Below are positions 52,780-62,677 of a stretch of DNA of 64,000 bases, one piece after another. Position 1 is the stretch's first letter, and every line of letters begins with the position of its first letter. A program made the position numbers and the translations under genes. Location of the stretch: assembly GCF_022012295.1 (NCBI RefSeq), contig NZ_JAKLTN010000002.1, positions 1,240,001 to 1,304,000 of the forward strand. Reading direction: 5' to 3'. This DNA is from Dechloromonas hankyongensis. Lineage in GTDB: Bacteria > Pseudomonadota > Gammaproteobacteria > Burkholderiales > Rhodocyclaceae. A model generated the notes under the pieces. That model had not been told where the DNA came from. It made no database searches and worked only from the letters and a program-made list of their open reading frames with translations.

Positions 52780-53721
52780 TTACTCCAGAACCAGACGGGC
52801 GACATCGCCCTTGGTATGCGGCGCCAGATCGACCGGCTGGCCGCGCCAGAACAGGCGGACCCCCGGCGCGTAACCGATGGTCAGCGACAGCGGCCCCTGG
52901 CCGGAAACGGCCTGTTCGGCGCCGCTGGTCAGACGCTGCGAGAAGACGACCTTGTTGTCGCGGTCGCGCACTTCGACCCAGGCGTCCTTATCGACCACAA
53001 AGCGGAGTTGCGGCTGCGCCGCGGCCGGTGCGGCATTTTCCGCAGAGGGAGCGGCGGGCGCCGCGGGAGCCGCCGGCGTCTCGGCCGGCACCAACGCCTG
53101 CGGATACATGGTCTGCTGTTGGGTCGAGCCCGGCGGGAATACCGGCTCGTTGCCGGCCGGCTGTCCTGCTGCCTGACCTGCGGGCTGTGCATCGGGGGCC
53201 GCGGCCGGCTCTGGAGCTTCCTTGCGGGCGACCGAATCGAGCAGCGATTGCACGCTGCTGCGCAAGGCGGACAGATCGGACGGGATCAGGAAATAGACCA
53301 GCGCCGCCGCCACGACCAGGCCGGCACCAATCGACATGACTTGGCGGTCGCGCCGCGACGCGCCGGCACTGCTGGAACTCGGCATGGGCGCCGGGCCGCT
53401 GTCCTGCTTGCCGAGATTATCGACCGGTTTCTCAAGGACGCTGTCGAGCTGGGCCATCATCGGAGCCGGGTCGAGCTGCAACAGCCGGGCGTAGTTGCGC
53501 ACGAAACCGCGAATGAAGGTATGGCCGGGCAAGCCGTTCCAGTCGCCGCTTTCCAGCGCTTCGACCTGGCGCGGGCCAAGCTTTAGCGTCTGCGAAATAT
53601 CAGCGATCTGCAGGCTGCGCGCTTCGCGTGCCTGGCGCAACTGCTCGCCGACCGGCGTTTCGAAAGCGACCGCGGCGTCTGCGTCGCTTACCGGGTCGGG
53701 GCTACTAACCTGCTCGTTCAT
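52780..53721 (-). CDS. rodZ: RodZ-like cytoskeletal/helix-turn-helix membrane protein
   Basis: A 313-residue RodZ-type protein: an N-terminal Xre-like HTH (about 25-95, EARSLQIADISQTLKLGPRQ, then LPGHTFIRGFVRNYARLL), a membrane helix (about 132-150, SIGAGLVVAAALVYFL), a long Ala/Pro/Gln-rich periplasmic linker, and a C-terminal DUF4115 beta domain (about 235-310). RodZ ties MreB to the cell-wall synthesis machinery and sets rod shape. It lies between pilW and ispG, as in many beta- and gammaproteobacteria. Confidence 0.9.
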   Translation of the reverse strand: MNEQVSSPDPVSDADAAVAFETPVGEQLRQAREARSLQIADISQTLKLGPRQVEALESGDWNGLPGHTFIRGFVRNYARLLQLDPAPMMAQLDSVLEKPVDNLGKQDSGPAPMPSSSSAGASRRDRQVMSIGAGLVVAAALVYFLIPSDLSALRSSVQSLLDSVARKEAPEPAAAPDAQPAGQAAGQPAGNEPVFPPGSTQQQTMYPQALVPAETPAAPAAPAAPSAENAAPAAAQPQLRFVVDKDAWVEVRDRDNKVVFSQRLTSGAEQAVSGQGPLSLTIGYAPGVRLFWRGQPVDLAPHTKGDVARLVLE

Positions 53722-54524
53722 TCAAAATTACCCTTCAGGAACTCCTGATACTCGGCCGAAGACGGATAACGGCTGCGCAGCTGGGAAGCAAAACCGCCTT
53801 CCGCCACCTTATTGCCCAGCTTGCGCTCGATGCGCAGGCCCAGCCAGATCGCCTCAGCCGACGGCGGCTCCATCATCTTCAGCGCATCGTTCAGATAGAT
53901 GCGCGACTCTTCCAGAATATTGCGCTTGTAGAACAGCTTGGCCAATTCCAGGCGGGCCGGCATGGCACCGTCACGCGACATTTGCAGGGCCTTGAGCAGG
54001 TAGTTCTGCGCCCCCTCCAGATCGCCCGCCTTCTGGGCACAGGTGCCGGCATTGGTATAAGCGCGGTCCGGCGTCTCGTAGAGCGGGCTCTTCAGGGCGT
54101 TGAGGAAGTAGGCGATGGACTGGCGCTCCTTGCCCGTTTCGCACAGGTACCAGCCGTAGTTGTTGTTGACCTCGGGGTCGTTCGGCGCAATGTCCAGCGC
54201 CCGGCGGAAGTCGCTTTCCGCCTTGTCGTTTTCCTTGAGCGCCGTGCGCACCAGGCCGCGGATGCTGTACGCCTGGTAGTAGCTGGAATCGGCGTTGAGC
54301 GCGATCTGCAGTTCGTCGAGGGCGACGGCGTAGCTACCGGCCTGGAAATACATGGCGCCCAGTTCGGTGTGAATCCGGGCACGGTTGCGCGGATCGGTAT
54401 TCTTCTGCTCCTGACCGCCGGAACTGTTGTTGATCTGGTATTGCTGCTGCGCCTGCACCGTGGCAGCGCAGCACGCCACCAGGCCGAGGCCCACGGTCAA
54501 TCGCTTCAGGGATTGCACAGTCAC
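53718..54524 (-). CDS. pilW: Type IV pilus biogenesis TPR protein PilW/PilF
   Basis: A 268-residue exported protein. The N-terminal signal ([17 protein letters not shown]) has Cys residues but no perfect lipobox at the expected spot, so lipoprotein status is uncertain. About six tetratricopeptide units follow ([56 protein letters not shown]). PilW/PilF serves as pilotin for PilQ secretin assembly. It overlaps both rlmN and rodZ by 4 bases. Confidence 0.92.
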   Translation of the reverse strand: MTVQSLKRLTVGLGLVACCAATVQAQQQYQINNSSGGQEQKNTDPRNRARIHTELGAMYFQAGSYAVALDELQIALNADSSYYQAYSIRGLVRTALKENDKAESDFRRALDIAPNDPEVNNNYGWYLCETGKERQSIAYFLNALKSPLYETPDRAYTNAGTCAQKAGDLEGAQNYLLKALQMSRDGAMPARLELAKLFYKRNILEESRIYLNDALKMMEPPSAEAIWLGLRIERKLGNKVAEGGFASQLRSRYPSSAEYQEFLKGNFE

Positions 54525-55615
54525 GATCTAGTCTCCACCAGGGGAATCACGCGTCCGGAAGTACGTTTGGTCTTGTCCTTGACCTGCCCGGCCAACTGGC
54601 CGCAGGCGGCGTCGATGTCGTCACCGCGCGTCTTGCGCGTCGTGGTGACGATGCCGGCCTGCATCAGGATGTCGGCAAAGCGGCGCACACGCTCCGCGGG
54701 CGAACGCTTGAACGGCGAGCCCGGGAAGGGGTTGAACGGAATCAGGTTGAATTTGCACGGCACGTAATTGACCAAGGCCAGCAGTTCGCGGGCATGGCCT
54801 TCGGAATCGTTGATGCCGTCGATCATTGTGTATTCGAAGGTGATGAAATCGCGCGGCGCCTTTTCCAGGTAACGCTGGCAGGCGGCCATCAGCTCCTTCA
54901 ACGGGTATTTCTGGTTGATCGGCACCAGTTCGTCGCGCAGCTTGTCGTTCGGCGCGTGCAGCGACACGGCCAGGGCCACCGGGCATTCCTCGCGCAGGCG
55001 GTCCATGACCGGGACCAGCCCCGACGTCGAGACCGTGACGCGGCGGCGCGACAGGCCGTAGGCGTTGTCGTCGAGCATCAGCTTGAGCGCGGCGACGGTA
55101 TTTTCAAAATTGGCGAGCGGTTCGCCCATGCCCATCATGACGACGTTGGAGATGACGCGCTCGTCACCATGCACGACGCCCAGGGCGTTGTTGGCCTGCC
55201 ATAGCTGGCCGATAATTTCCGCCACCGTCAGGTTGCGGTTGAAGCCTTGCTTGCCGGTCGAGCAGAAGGCGCAGTCGAGGGCGCAGCCGGCTTGCGTGGA
55301 AATGCACAGGGTGCCGCGATCGTCTTCGGGGATGAACACCGTTTCGACGGCATTGCCATTGCCGACATCAATCAGGAACTTGCGCGTGCCGTCCTCCGAC
55401 AGTTTGTCGGAAACCACGACAGGCGGCGCCACGACCGCCCTCGCCTTGAGCTTTTCACGCAAGCTCTTGGCGATGTCGGTCATGGCATCGAAGTCCGCCA
55501 CGCCGGAACGATGCATCCAGCGCAAGACCTGCCGGGCGCGGAAGGGCTTTTCGCCCTGCTCGGCAAACCAGGCAGTCAGGCTATCGGCATCGAAATCCAG
55601 CAGGTTGACGGTCAT
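54521..55615 (-). CDS. rlmN: Dual 23S rRNA/tRNA adenosine C2-methyltransferase RlmN
   Basis: A 364-residue radical-SAM methyltransferase. The cluster motif C-x3-C-x2-C is in [20 protein letters not shown]. The two mechanistic cysteines are recognisable in GTLCISTQ and near the C-terminus in [14 protein letters not shown]. It methylates A2503 of 23S rRNA and A37 of some tRNAs. It is 22 bases downstream of ndk. Confidence 0.96.
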   Translation of the reverse strand: MTVNLLDFDADSLTAWFAEQGEKPFRARQVLRWMHRSGVADFDAMTDIAKSLREKLKARAVVAPPVVVSDKLSEDGTRKFLIDVGNGNAVETVFIPEDDRGTLCISTQAGCALDCAFCSTGKQGFNRNLTVAEIIGQLWQANNALGVVHGDERVISNVVMMGMGEPLANFENTVAALKLMLDDNAYGLSRRRVTVSTSGLVPVMDRLREECPVALAVSLHAPNDKLRDELVPINQKYPLKELMAACQRYLEKAPRDFITFEYTMIDGINDSEGHARELLALVNYVPCKFNLIPFNPFPGSPFKRSPAERVRRFADILMQAGIVTTTRKTRGDDIDAACGQLAGQVKDKTKRTSGRVIPLVETRS

Positions 55616-55637
55616 CGCTTGCTACTTCAGCTCTGGA

Positions 55638-56066
55638 TTAGCGGCCGGAGTAGGTGTTCATGCCCGGGAAGAAGAAAGCAACTTCCACAGCGGCGGTTTC
55701 CGGAGCGTCGGAACCATGAACGGCGTTGGCGTCGATGGATTCGGCGAAATCAGCGCGGATGGTGCCCTTGTCGGCCTTCTTCGGGTCGGTGGCGCCCATC
55801 AGTTCGCGGTTCTTGGCGATGGCGTTTTCGCCTTCCAGAGCCTGGATCATAACCGGACCGGAGGTCATGAAGGAGACCAGATCCTTGAAGAAGGGGCGTT
55901 CTTTGTGCACGGCGTAGAACTGGCCAGCTTCCTGCTCGGACAGCCAGGTCATGCGGGCAGCGATGACCTTCAGGCCGGCGCCTTCGAAACGGGAGTAGAT
56001 CTGGCCGATCACGTTCTTCTTGACGGCGTCCGGCTTGATGATGGAAAGGGTGCGTTCGATAGCCAT
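55638..56066 (-). CDS. ndk: Nucleoside diphosphate kinase
   Basis: A 142-residue NDK, full length. It starts with [20 protein letters not shown]. The catalytic His is in [12 protein letters not shown] (residues about 115-126), and the Kpn-loop region ANFAES-like RADFAES is present. It balances NTP pools. It heads the run ndk-rlmN-pilW-rodZ-ispG-hisS-yfgM-bamB-der. Confidence 0.97.
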   Translation of the reverse strand: MAIERTLSIIKPDAVKKNVIGQIYSRFEGAGLKVIAARMTWLSEQEAGQFYAVHKERPFFKDLVSFMTSGPVMIQALEGENAIAKNRELMGATDPKKADKGTIRADFAESIDANAVHGSDAPETAAVEVAFFFPGMNTYSGR

Positions 56067-56138
56067 GGGTTTGCTCCGAGAAAGCTAGTCAGTTGAAAAA
56101 CGGATAATTTTAGCAGACTCGGCGCCCGAGCGCCCGCC

Positions 56139-56837
56139 TCACCGCCCAGCCTGGTTTTCGACCGCCGCCTTGGTCAGCGGTTCGCGCAGCCAGGCAAAAT
56201 TGCGCGGCGCGACGTACTGCAGCAACTCCTTGCCGTCGGCATCGACGGTGACGTCGAGCCCCTTGTCGGGATAGAGCAGATGGACGCGCTTGTCCGACAC
56301 CGCCAGGCGTTCGCCGGGCTGGCCGAAGCGCTGGACCACCGTCATCTCGTCCAGGTTGACCGTCGGGATGATGGCGATGGCACGGATGGGCAGGCTCTCG
56401 GCTGCCGCCAGATCGTCCGCGTGCAGCGTGATCTTGCGCGTCGTGCTTTCCATATGCTCGGCCTTGACGGCGCGCTCACGCATGGCGGTAACCTTGGCGG
56501 CATCGGCCTCCAGGGTCAGGACGACGCGCGCCAGCACGAAGCCGAGCGGCACCTGGGCGAAATAGGCTTCCAGCGTGCCTTCTTCGTCCGGCCGGGCGAT
56601 GATGGCGATCTGCACGTCAGCACCGAAGATTCGACGCGCCTCGGCCAGGGTGCTGACGCCCGGCTTCAGAGCGAATACGGTGCTGCCGCCCTGGCCGTCG
56701 AGAGTGATCTGCCACGGCAGGTTGGCATTGGGATAGACCCCTTCCTGCTTGCCGGCACCGGGAAACAGGAAGGGCAGCAGCAATGCGGCAAGCACGAAGG
56801 CGACAAGATAGAGAGCGAATTTCACGGGGTGGAACAT
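56139..56837 (-). CDS. Hypothetical membrane-anchored protein
   Basis: A 232-residue protein with one N-terminal membrane helix (FALYLVAFVLAALLLPFLF, residues 6-24) and a predicted periplasmic body of alternating strands and helices. No family is recognised. The body includes LPWQITLDGQGGSTVFALKPG near residue 40 and two repeated beta-type units about 70 residues each. ATG 56837 is used so that the helix comes first. It lies upstream of ndk and may be co-transcribed with it across a 72-base gap. Confidence 0.7.
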   Translation of the reverse strand: MFHPVKFALYLVAFVLAALLLPFLFPGAGKQEGVYPNANLPWQITLDGQGGSTVFALKPGVSTLAEARRIFGADVQIAIIARPDEEGTLEAYFAQVPLGFVLARVVLTLEADAAKVTAMRERAVKAEHMESTTRKITLHADDLAAAESLPIRAIAIIPTVNLDEMTVVQRFGQPGERLAVSDKRVHLLYPDKGLDVTVDADGKELLQYVAPRNFAWLREPLTKAAVENQAGR

Positions 56838-56983
56838 CCTCGAAAACGGCAACCGGGACGGTTGCAGCGAACAATGCGGCGACCGGCGCTGGAGCGCGTT
56901 CCGGCGCGGGCATTGTAGTCGAATGTCGCGAGCCGGGCGCCGACTTCCGGCGGCCGGCAGGCTGGGCTCTTCCCGGATGGGCG

Positions 56984-57946
56984 CTAGGTGCCGCGCACCG
57001 GCAGCAGCAGTTCGGTCAGCGTATCACCCAGATAGCGCTCGACCGGCGGAATGGCCGGATCGGGCTGGCAGTCGTCGATACGCAGGCGCTGCATGGCTTC
57101 GTACCAGGCGATGTCGAGTGCGGCGCGATCGCCGCTCAGGCGGACGACCCAGGCGCGATGCGCCGGCGTCGTCGCCGTTTCGAGCGCGACGACCTCATCG
57201 GCGACCGGGATGCCGATGCGACACGCCGTCGTTCCCTGCTTGACGTTGGTACGCTGAAAGGCCGCCACCGGCTCGCCGGCCGGTGCAATAGCGGCCGCGG
57301 CAAGGCGTTGGCGCAAGCGGCCCACGGCACCGTCGACCGCCGTGCGCAGTCCGGAAATCGGCCCTTGCCAGCTTTCGCTCACCTGCCGCGACGCCGGCAC
57401 GTCGCGCAAACCGAGATACTCGATGCGATAGGCAGCGCCCTGGCCGCCGCGCTCCAGTTGCCCGGCCAGCTTATCCAGACCGTAGCGCAGATCGAGTTCC
57501 AGGGCGCCGCGCACGGTAGTCATGAAGGCGCGCAAGGCAAAGGCGACGCGGCCCTTGATGCGCCAGGTAACCAGCGTCCGCCCGTCGCGCTCGGTGAATT
57601 CCCAGTGCATCTGCCCGGCGTAGCGGAAGGGTTCGCGCGACACGATGCGCTGCACAATCCGCCGCCCCGGCTCGGCAATCCGCTGCACGATCTCGTAATC
57701 GCCGGCCGGCGCCGTCCGCCACGAACAGCGCTGCCCGGCCAACTGCAGCACGATGGCAGGATCATGCTCCAGCCACGGACACCAGCCCGGCCAGGTCGCA
57801 AAATCAGCAACCGCCGCATAGACCTCGGCGAGCGGCGCGGCGATTTCTCGGCTGCGCTCGACGCGCAGCCGGCCGCTGTAACGCCCGACGTAGGCCAGGA
57901 AGGCGATCAGGATCAGCGCAAGGGCGAACAGCAAAGGCATGGGCAT
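56984..57946 (-). CDS. SRPBCC (polyketide cyclase/START-like) membrane-anchored protein
   Basis: A 320-residue protein: an N-terminal helix (residues 4-22), an SRPBCC domain (about 30-170, VERSREIAAPLAEVYAAVADFATWPGWCPW opening, broken by family-typical strands), and a C-terminal GyrI/effector-binding-like region (about 215-315, GQRTN..., VADEVVALETATTPAHRAWVVRLSG). The same two-domain layout occurs in uncharacterised proteins that bind hydrophobic small molecules; no ligand can be named. It lies just downstream of the dctM terminator on the same strand. Confidence 0.72.
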   Translation of the reverse strand: MPMPLLFALALILIAFLAYVGRYSGRLRVERSREIAAPLAEVYAAVADFATWPGWCPWLEHDPAIVLQLAGQRCSWRTAPAGDYEIVQRIAEPGRRIVQRIVSREPFRYAGQMHWEFTERDGRTLVTWRIKGRVAFALRAFMTTVRGALELDLRYGLDKLAGQLERGGQGAAYRIEYLGLRDVPASRQVSESWQGPISGLRTAVDGAVGRLRQRLAAAAIAPAGEPVAAFQRTNVKQGTTACRIGIPVADEVVALETATTPAHRAWVVRLSGDRAALDIAWYEAMQRLRIDDCQPDPAIPPVERYLGDTLTELLLPVRGT

Positions 57947-57972
57947 CGGGGAATCCCTGGAGCGAAACGGTG

Positions 57973-57998
57973 AAAAAAAGCCCGGCCGAAGCCGGGCT
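57973..57998 (-). terminator. Terminator of the dctPQM operon
   Basis: On the minus strand AGCCCGGC-TTCG-GCCGGGCT followed by TTTTTT. It lies 20 bases past the dctM stop. Confidence 0.88.
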
Positions 57999-58018
57999 GA
58001 TTCAGGAACGGTGCAGGT

Positions 58019-59302
58019 TTACATCATCCCCATCGCCTGCGGCAAGACCAGGGTCAGCCACGGCCAGTAGGTAACGATGACCAGGAAGACCACCATGGTT
58101 CCCAGCCAGGGCAGCACCGCCTTGGTCAGCTCGGTGATGCCGAGACGCGAGATGCCCGAAGCGACGTACAGGTTCAGGCCAACCGGCGGGTGACAGAGGC
58201 CGACTTCCATGTTGACGTCGATCAGGATGCCGAAATGCACCGGATTGATGCCGAGCCGGACCGCCGCCGGGAAGAAGATCGGCGCCATGATCAGGATGAT
58301 CGACGACGGCTCCATGAAGTTGCCGGCCATCAGCAGCACGATGTTAACCAGGAACAGGAAGCCGTCCTGGCCCAGGTTCTTGTCGAGCAGCCATTCGGCC
58401 AGCTGGTTGGGCAGGTTCTCGTTGGCCAGCACGAAGGAGAACAGCACGGCGTTGGTGATGATGTAGAGCAGCATCGCCGACATGTTGGCCGAGTCGCGCA
58501 GCACCTTGGGCACGTCCTTCATGCCGAGGTCCTTGTACACGAAGATCGACACCCAGAACGAATACACCGCCGCCATGGCCGCCGCTTCGGTCGCCGTGAA
58601 GGCGCCGGAGTAGATGCCGCCGACGATGATGACGACCAGCATCAGGCCCCAGACGCTTTTGCGGAAAGCGACCCAACGGTCCATCCAGCCGGCCCTGGGC
58701 AGGCGCGGATAGTCGTTCTTCTTGGCCAGGTACCAGGTCGTGCCGCACAGCATGATGGTGAGCAGGATGCCGGGCAGCAGTCCGGCGACGAACAGCGCAC
58801 CGATCGAGGTGTTAGTCGAGATGGCGTAGATGACCTTCGGGATCGACGGCAGCATCAGGATGCCGAGCGAACCGGCAGTGATGATGACACCGGCGCCGAA
58901 GCGCATCGGGTAGCCGTGGGCGACCATGGCCGGCAGCACGATGGAGCCGATGGCGACCACCGTCGCGACGCTCGAGCCGCAAACCAGCGCGAACATCGCG
59001 CAGGCCAGGATGGAAGCCAGTGCCAGACCGCCATGGAAGTGGCCGACCAGCGAGGTGGCGAAGTTGATCATGCGCCGCGCCACACCGCCGTGGGTCAGGA
59101 AATTGCCGGCCAGAATGAAGAAGGGCACGGCCATGATTTCCCACTTCTCGATGCCGGTGAACAGCTTGAGGGCCACCGATTCCAGCGGCACGTGCGTCAT
59201 GGTCAGGATGAAAGTGAGCACGGTCAGGCCGAGCGAGATGGAAATCGGCATCCCGGTCAGCATCAGGGCGATCAGCAGCCCGAAAATGATGGCAGCGTTC
59301 AT
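58019..59302 (-). CDS. dctM: TRAP transporter large permease DctM
   Basis: A 427-residue twelve-helix TRAP permease of the DctM type. The start is IFGLLIALMLTGMPISISLGL; FTATEAAAMAAVYSFWVS and the late VNMEVGLCHPPVGLNLYVAS (residues about 350-370) are family-typical. It carries the Na+-coupled substrate path together with DctQ and receives the ligand from DctP. It overlaps dctQ by 4 bases and ends at a strong terminator. Confidence 0.95.
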   Translation of the reverse strand: MNAAIIFGLLIALMLTGMPISISLGLTVLTFILTMTHVPLESVALKLFTGIEKWEIMAVPFFILAGNFLTHGGVARRMINFATSLVGHFHGGLALASILACAMFALVCGSSVATVVAIGSIVLPAMVAHGYPMRFGAGVIITAGSLGILMLPSIPKVIYAISTNTSIGALFVAGLLPGILLTIMLCGTTWYLAKKNDYPRLPRAGWMDRWVAFRKSVWGLMLVVIIVGGIYSGAFTATEAAAMAAVYSFWVSIFVYKDLGMKDVPKVLRDSANMSAMLLYIITNAVLFSFVLANENLPNQLAEWLLDKNLGQDGFLFLVNIVLLMAGNFMEPSSIILIMAPIFFPAAVRLGINPVHFGILIDVNMEVGLCHPPVGLNLYVASGISRLGITELTKAVLPWLGTMVVFLVIVTYWPWLTLVLPQAMGMM

Positions 59303-60024
59303 GAGCGATCTCCCTTGTCGTCACGATCGGCTTTTGGTGGATGGTCTTTTTCCCATTCCTTGTCCGACTTGCCCATGCGGGCGTGCTCCATCCCCTCGCC
59401 CTCGGCGAACGTCTCACCGACCAGCGGCGGATGCGCCTCGTCCATGCCTTCGACGTGAGCATGATCGTGGTGCGGCAATTCGCCGGTCTTCCAGAACGCC
59501 ACGCAGACCTGCAGGAAGCGATAGCACATCAGCGACGAGCCGAGCGGGATGGCCGAATAGACCATCCAGGTCGGCCATTCGAGATCGGGCGTGGTCGGGC
59601 CTTCGAAGACCTCGCCGGTGTCCATGCCCAGGGCGTGCATGAAGGCGTAGTGGGCGCCGTTTTCCCACACGAAACGGCCGCCCAGAATGCCGATGGAACC
59701 GGTGAACAGGGCGCCGGCCAGCAAGCCGAAGATGATGAAGCGGCCCCGTGTCCGCTCGTCCATACGGTTGATCACGACGTCGACGCCGACGTGGATGCCG
59801 GTGCGCACGCCGTAGGCGGCGCCGAACTTGGCCATCCAGACGAACATGATGATGCACAACTCCTGCGCCCAACTGAAATTCAGCCCGAGCAGCCAGTCCT
59901 GCAGGCCGGGAATCGGCAGGCCGGACATATAGCGGTGGATGACCGACAGGAAAATGAGCAAGGTGGCGCCACCGATGAAGAAGGCGATCAGCCATTCCTC
60001 CAAGTGATCGAGAAATTTATTCAT
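59299..60024 (-). CDS. dctQ: TRAP transporter small permease DctQ
   Basis: A 241-residue four-helix subunit, somewhat longer than typical (about 170-220) because of a hydrophilic, His/Asp/Glu-rich C-terminal tail (about 195-241) and a loop with GMDTGEVFEGPTTP. It shows the DctQ features WLLGLNFSWAQELCIIMFVWMAKFG (in parts) and VVINRMDERTRG. It braces DctM. The start lies 78 bases after the dctP stop. Confidence 0.92.
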   Translation of the reverse strand: MNKFLDHLEEWLIAFFIGGATLLIFLSVIHRYMSGLPIPGLQDWLLGLNFSWAQELCIIMFVWMAKFGAAYGVRTGIHVGVDVVINRMDERTRGRFIIFGLLAGALFTGSIGILGGRFVWENGAHYAFMHALGMDTGEVFEGPTTPDLEWPTWMVYSAIPLGSSLMCYRFLQVCVAFWKTGELPHHDHAHVEGMDEAHPPLVGETFAEGEGMEHARMGKSDKEWEKDHPPKADRDDKGDRS

Positions 60025-60059
60025 TGCAACCCCCTTCGGGTGTTATCCGACGGTACTGC

Positions 60060-60089
60060 AGGCGCATCCTCCCCTTGCCGGACGCGCCT
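60060..60089 (-). repeat. Inverted repeat between dctP and dctQ
   Basis: AGGCGC (60060-60065) and GCGCCT (60084-60089) can form a hairpin just after dctP. Such intercistronic hairpins often let the binding-protein gene be expressed above the permease genes. Confidence 0.35.
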
Positions 60090-60103
60090 CCCCGTGCCAA
60101 GGA

Positions 60104-61108
60104 TCAGAGGCTGTCCGGACGGAAACCGGTTTCCTTGTAGACGGCCTGAATCGTATCCTTGCCGACCCGCCCTTCCATCTTCTGATGCACCGGCACCATG
60201 GCCTTCTTGAAGGCAAGGCGCTCGTCCTTGGTCGGCACGTAGACCGTGGTGCGGCCGCTCTTCTTCACCGCATCGAGCGCGGCGTCGTTTTCGACCTTGG
60301 CGATCTGGTTGGCGTAGCGGGTCGACTGTTCCATCGCGTCTTCCAGCTGCTTGCGAATATCGGTCGGCAGGCCATCCCAGAACTTCTTGTTCACGATCAC
60401 CGCATAGCCCAGGTAGCCATGCTCGGTCAGGGTCAGATGCTTCTGCACTTCATGCATCTTCTGGGTATACAGGTTGGAAATCGGATTCTCGGTGCCATCG
60501 ACCACGCCCGTCTGCAAGGCCTGATAGACCTCGGAGAAGGCCATCACCTGCGGCATCGCGCCGACCGAGCGCATCTGTTCCTCGAGCACCTTGGACGACT
60601 GGATGCGCATCTTCTTGCCCTTCAGGTCAGCCGGCGTCTTGATCGGCGAATTGGCCGAGAAGGACTTGAAGCCGTTGTCCCAGAAAGCCAGGCCGCGGAT
60701 ACCCTTGGGCTCAAGCTTGGCGAGCAGTTGCTTGCCCACGGCGCCATTGGTCACTTTGTGCAGGTCGTCGTAGTTGCCGAAAATGAAGGGCAGGTCGAAC
60801 ACCTCGAATTCCTTGACGCCGAGCGGGCCGAACTTGGCCAGCGACGGAGCCAGCATCTGGACAGCCCCCAACTGCAGTGCCTCCATTTCCTCCTTGTCCT
60901 TGTAGAGCGTGGAGTTGGCATAAACCTCGACCTTGACCTTGCCATGTGTCAGTTCGGCCGCTTTCTTGGCAAACATTTCGGCCGCCTTGCCCTTCGGCGT
61001 ATCGGCCGCCACCACGTGGCTGAATTTGATGACAATGGGTTGCTGGGCATAGGCCCCGAACGAGATGGCACAGGCAAACAGGCCGGCCAGAATATTTGAA
61101 ATTTTCAT
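60104..61108 (-). CDS. dctP: TRAP transporter solute-binding protein DctP
   Basis: A 334-residue periplasmic binding protein with signal peptide MKISNILAGLFACAISFGAYA. DctP signatures: IKFSHVVAADTPKGKAAEMF (28-47), and the carboxylate-clamping Arg in KKMRIQSSKVLEEQMRS (about 160-176). VVDGTENPISNLYTQKM and the following GYLGYAVIVNKKFWDGLP are also present. It probably binds succinate, fumarate or malate. An AGGAGG site precedes the start, and a palindrome shared with the dctA/dctS region lies 70 bases upstream. Confidence 0.94.
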   Translation of the reverse strand: MKISNILAGLFACAISFGAYAQQPIVIKFSHVVAADTPKGKAAEMFAKKAAELTHGKVKVEVYANSTLYKDKEEMEALQLGAVQMLAPSLAKFGPLGVKEFEVFDLPFIFGNYDDLHKVTNGAVGKQLLAKLEPKGIRGLAFWDNGFKSFSANSPIKTPADLKGKKMRIQSSKVLEEQMRSVGAMPQVMAFSEVYQALQTGVVDGTENPISNLYTQKMHEVQKHLTLTEHGYLGYAVIVNKKFWDGLPTDIRKQLEDAMEQSTRYANQIAKVENDAALDAVKKSGRTTVYVPTKDERLAFKKAMVPVHQKMEGRVGKDTIQAVYKETGFRPDSL

Positions 61109-61177
61109 GGGTCTCCTCCTAGAAAGGTCGTTTATTACGACTTATTGAAAGTATTACGAAATGGATAATCCGGGCGT

Positions 61178-61195
61178 ATTGTGGAAATCCACAGT
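61178..61195 (-). promoter_or_regulatory. Palindromic operator candidate upstream of dctP
   Basis: ATTGTGG-AAAT-CCACAGT, 7-base arms with one mismatch, about 70 bases before the dctP start. It matches the perfect ATTGTGG-AAAA-CCACAAT in the dctA/dctS gap, so a common dicarboxylate regulator (DctR-like) is inferred. Confidence 0.6.
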
Positions 61196-61202
61196 GCCGA
61201 CA

Positions 61203-61238
61203 CCCAAAAACAAAAACCGCCGGACTGGCCGGCGGTTT
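61203..61238 (-). terminator. Terminator of dctA
   Basis: On the minus strand a 10-bp stem AAACCGCCGG / CCGGCGGTTT with a 5-base loop, then TTTTTGTTTTTGG. It separates dctA from the downstream dctPQM operon. Confidence 0.88.
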
Positions 61239-61260
61239 CTTTATTGCGTTGTGCGCAGGA

Positions 61261-62610
61261 TCAGTTGTGCTCGGTGATCGGCCGCGGCGAATGGGGGATC
61301 ACCATATCCGGCGCATCGTCCAGAACCAGTTCGGGATTGTCGGCCTCGTCCGGAGTCTCGTTGTTGAGCACAGCGTTCATGCGATCGACGTCGAGGGCCT
61401 TGCACCACTTGGCGACGACCAAGGTGGCCACGCTGTTGCCGATGAAGTTGGTCAGCGCACGGGCTTCCGACATGAAGCGGTCGATGCCGAGGATCAGCGC
61501 AAGACCTGCCACCGGGACGGTACCGACAGCCGAAAGCGTGGCGGCCAGCACGATGAAGCCGGAACCGGTAACGCCGGCGGCGCCCTTCGAGGTCAGCAGC
61601 AGGATGACCAGCAGGGTGATCTGGTGCTGCAGGTCGAGCGGGGTATTGGTGGCCTGGGCGATGAACACGGCAGCCATGGTCAGGTAGATCGAGGTGCCGT
61701 CCAGGTTGAACGAGTAGCCGGTCGGCACGACCAGGCCGACCACCGACTTCTGGGCACCGGCATTTTCCATCTTGGCCATCAGGCGCGGCAGGGCCGATTC
61801 CGACGACGAGGTACCAAGGACCAGGAACAGCTCTTCCTTGATGTACTTGATCAGCTTGATGATCGAGAAACCGTGGAACTTGGCGATACTGCCGAGCACG
61901 ACGAGGATGAAGATCACGCAGGTCAGGTAGAAGGCCCCCATCAGGTTGGCCAACTGGACCAGGCTGCCGACGCCATGCTTGCCGATGGTATAGGCCATGG
62001 CACCGAAAGCGCCGATCGGGGCAACCTTCATGATTACGCCGACGATACCGAACAGCACGTGCGACAGCTTCTCGATCAGGTCGAACACCGGCTTGCCGCG
62101 CTCGCCGAAGGCATGCATGGCGTAACCGAACAGGATGGAGAAGAACAGCACCTGCAGCATGTCGCCCTTGGCAAAGGCGTCCACCACGCTGGTCGGAATG
62201 ATGTTCATCAGGAAATCCGTCGTCGTCTGCATCTTGCCCGGGCCGACGTACTTGTCGATGCCCTTGGTGTCGAGCGAAGCCGGATCGACGTTCATGCCCG
62301 AACCCGGCGCCCAGACGTTGACCACGATCAGGCCGATGATCAGGGCGATGGTGCTGACCACTTCGAAATACAGCACGGCATATCCGCCGGTCTTGCCGAC
62401 CTTCTTCATGTCTTCCATGCCGGCGATGCCGACGACGATGGTGCAAAAGATGATCGGGGCGATGATCATCTTGATCAACTTGATGAAGGCATCACCGAGC
62501 GGTTTCATGTCGGCGCCGGCCGACGGATAGAAGTGCCCCAGCGTCACGCCCAAGGCGATGGCGATCAGGACCTGCACATATAGACTTTTGAATAACGACT
62601 TCTTGGCCAT
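61261..62610 (-). CDS. dctA: C4-dicarboxylate symporter DctA
   Basis: A 449-residue DAACS-family cation symporter. It starts [21 protein letters not shown]. The family's serine-rich reentrant loop is present ([15 protein letters not shown], about 265-280), as are [11 protein letters not shown] (about 305-315) and the helix-8 segment [21 protein letters not shown]-like ([20 protein letters not shown]). It takes up succinate, fumarate, malate and probably orotate aerobically. It is divergent from the DctS-like kinase and tandem with dctPQM, giving two importers of different affinity. Confidence 0.96.
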   Translation of the reverse strand: MAKKSLFKSLYVQVLIAIALGVTLGHFYPSAGADMKPLGDAFIKLIKMIIAPIIFCTIVVGIAGMEDMKKVGKTGGYAVLYFEVVSTIALIIGLIVVNVWAPGSGMNVDPASLDTKGIDKYVGPGKMQTTTDFLMNIIPTSVVDAFAKGDMLQVLFFSILFGYAMHAFGERGKPVFDLIEKLSHVLFGIVGVIMKVAPIGAFGAMAYTIGKHGVGSLVQLANLMGAFYLTCVIFILVVLGSIAKFHGFSIIKLIKYIKEELFLVLGTSSSESALPRLMAKMENAGAQKSVVGLVVPTGYSFNLDGTSIYLTMAAVFIAQATNTPLDLQHQITLLVILLLTSKGAAGVTGSGFIVLAATLSAVGTVPVAGLALILGIDRFMSEARALTNFIGNSVATLVVAKWCKALDVDRMNAVLNNETPDEADNPELVLDDAPDMVIPHSPRPITEHN

Positions 62611-62677
62611 GAGTTTGTCTCCGAAATGGCTTATTTAAATTTCACGCGCAGTATTCCCGCTCGCTGCCCTTTCGACC

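Noticed and set aside
58190-59458. A 422-codon plus-strand frame opposite dctM
   Set aside because: Asp/Gln/His-rich shadow of the permease helices; no ribosome site or family resemblance.
61109-61200. Sigma-54 promoter before dctP
   Set aside because: No GG-N10-GC with TGGCA/TTGC character at proper spacing was found in the gap, although DctD-type systems use one in other bacteria.
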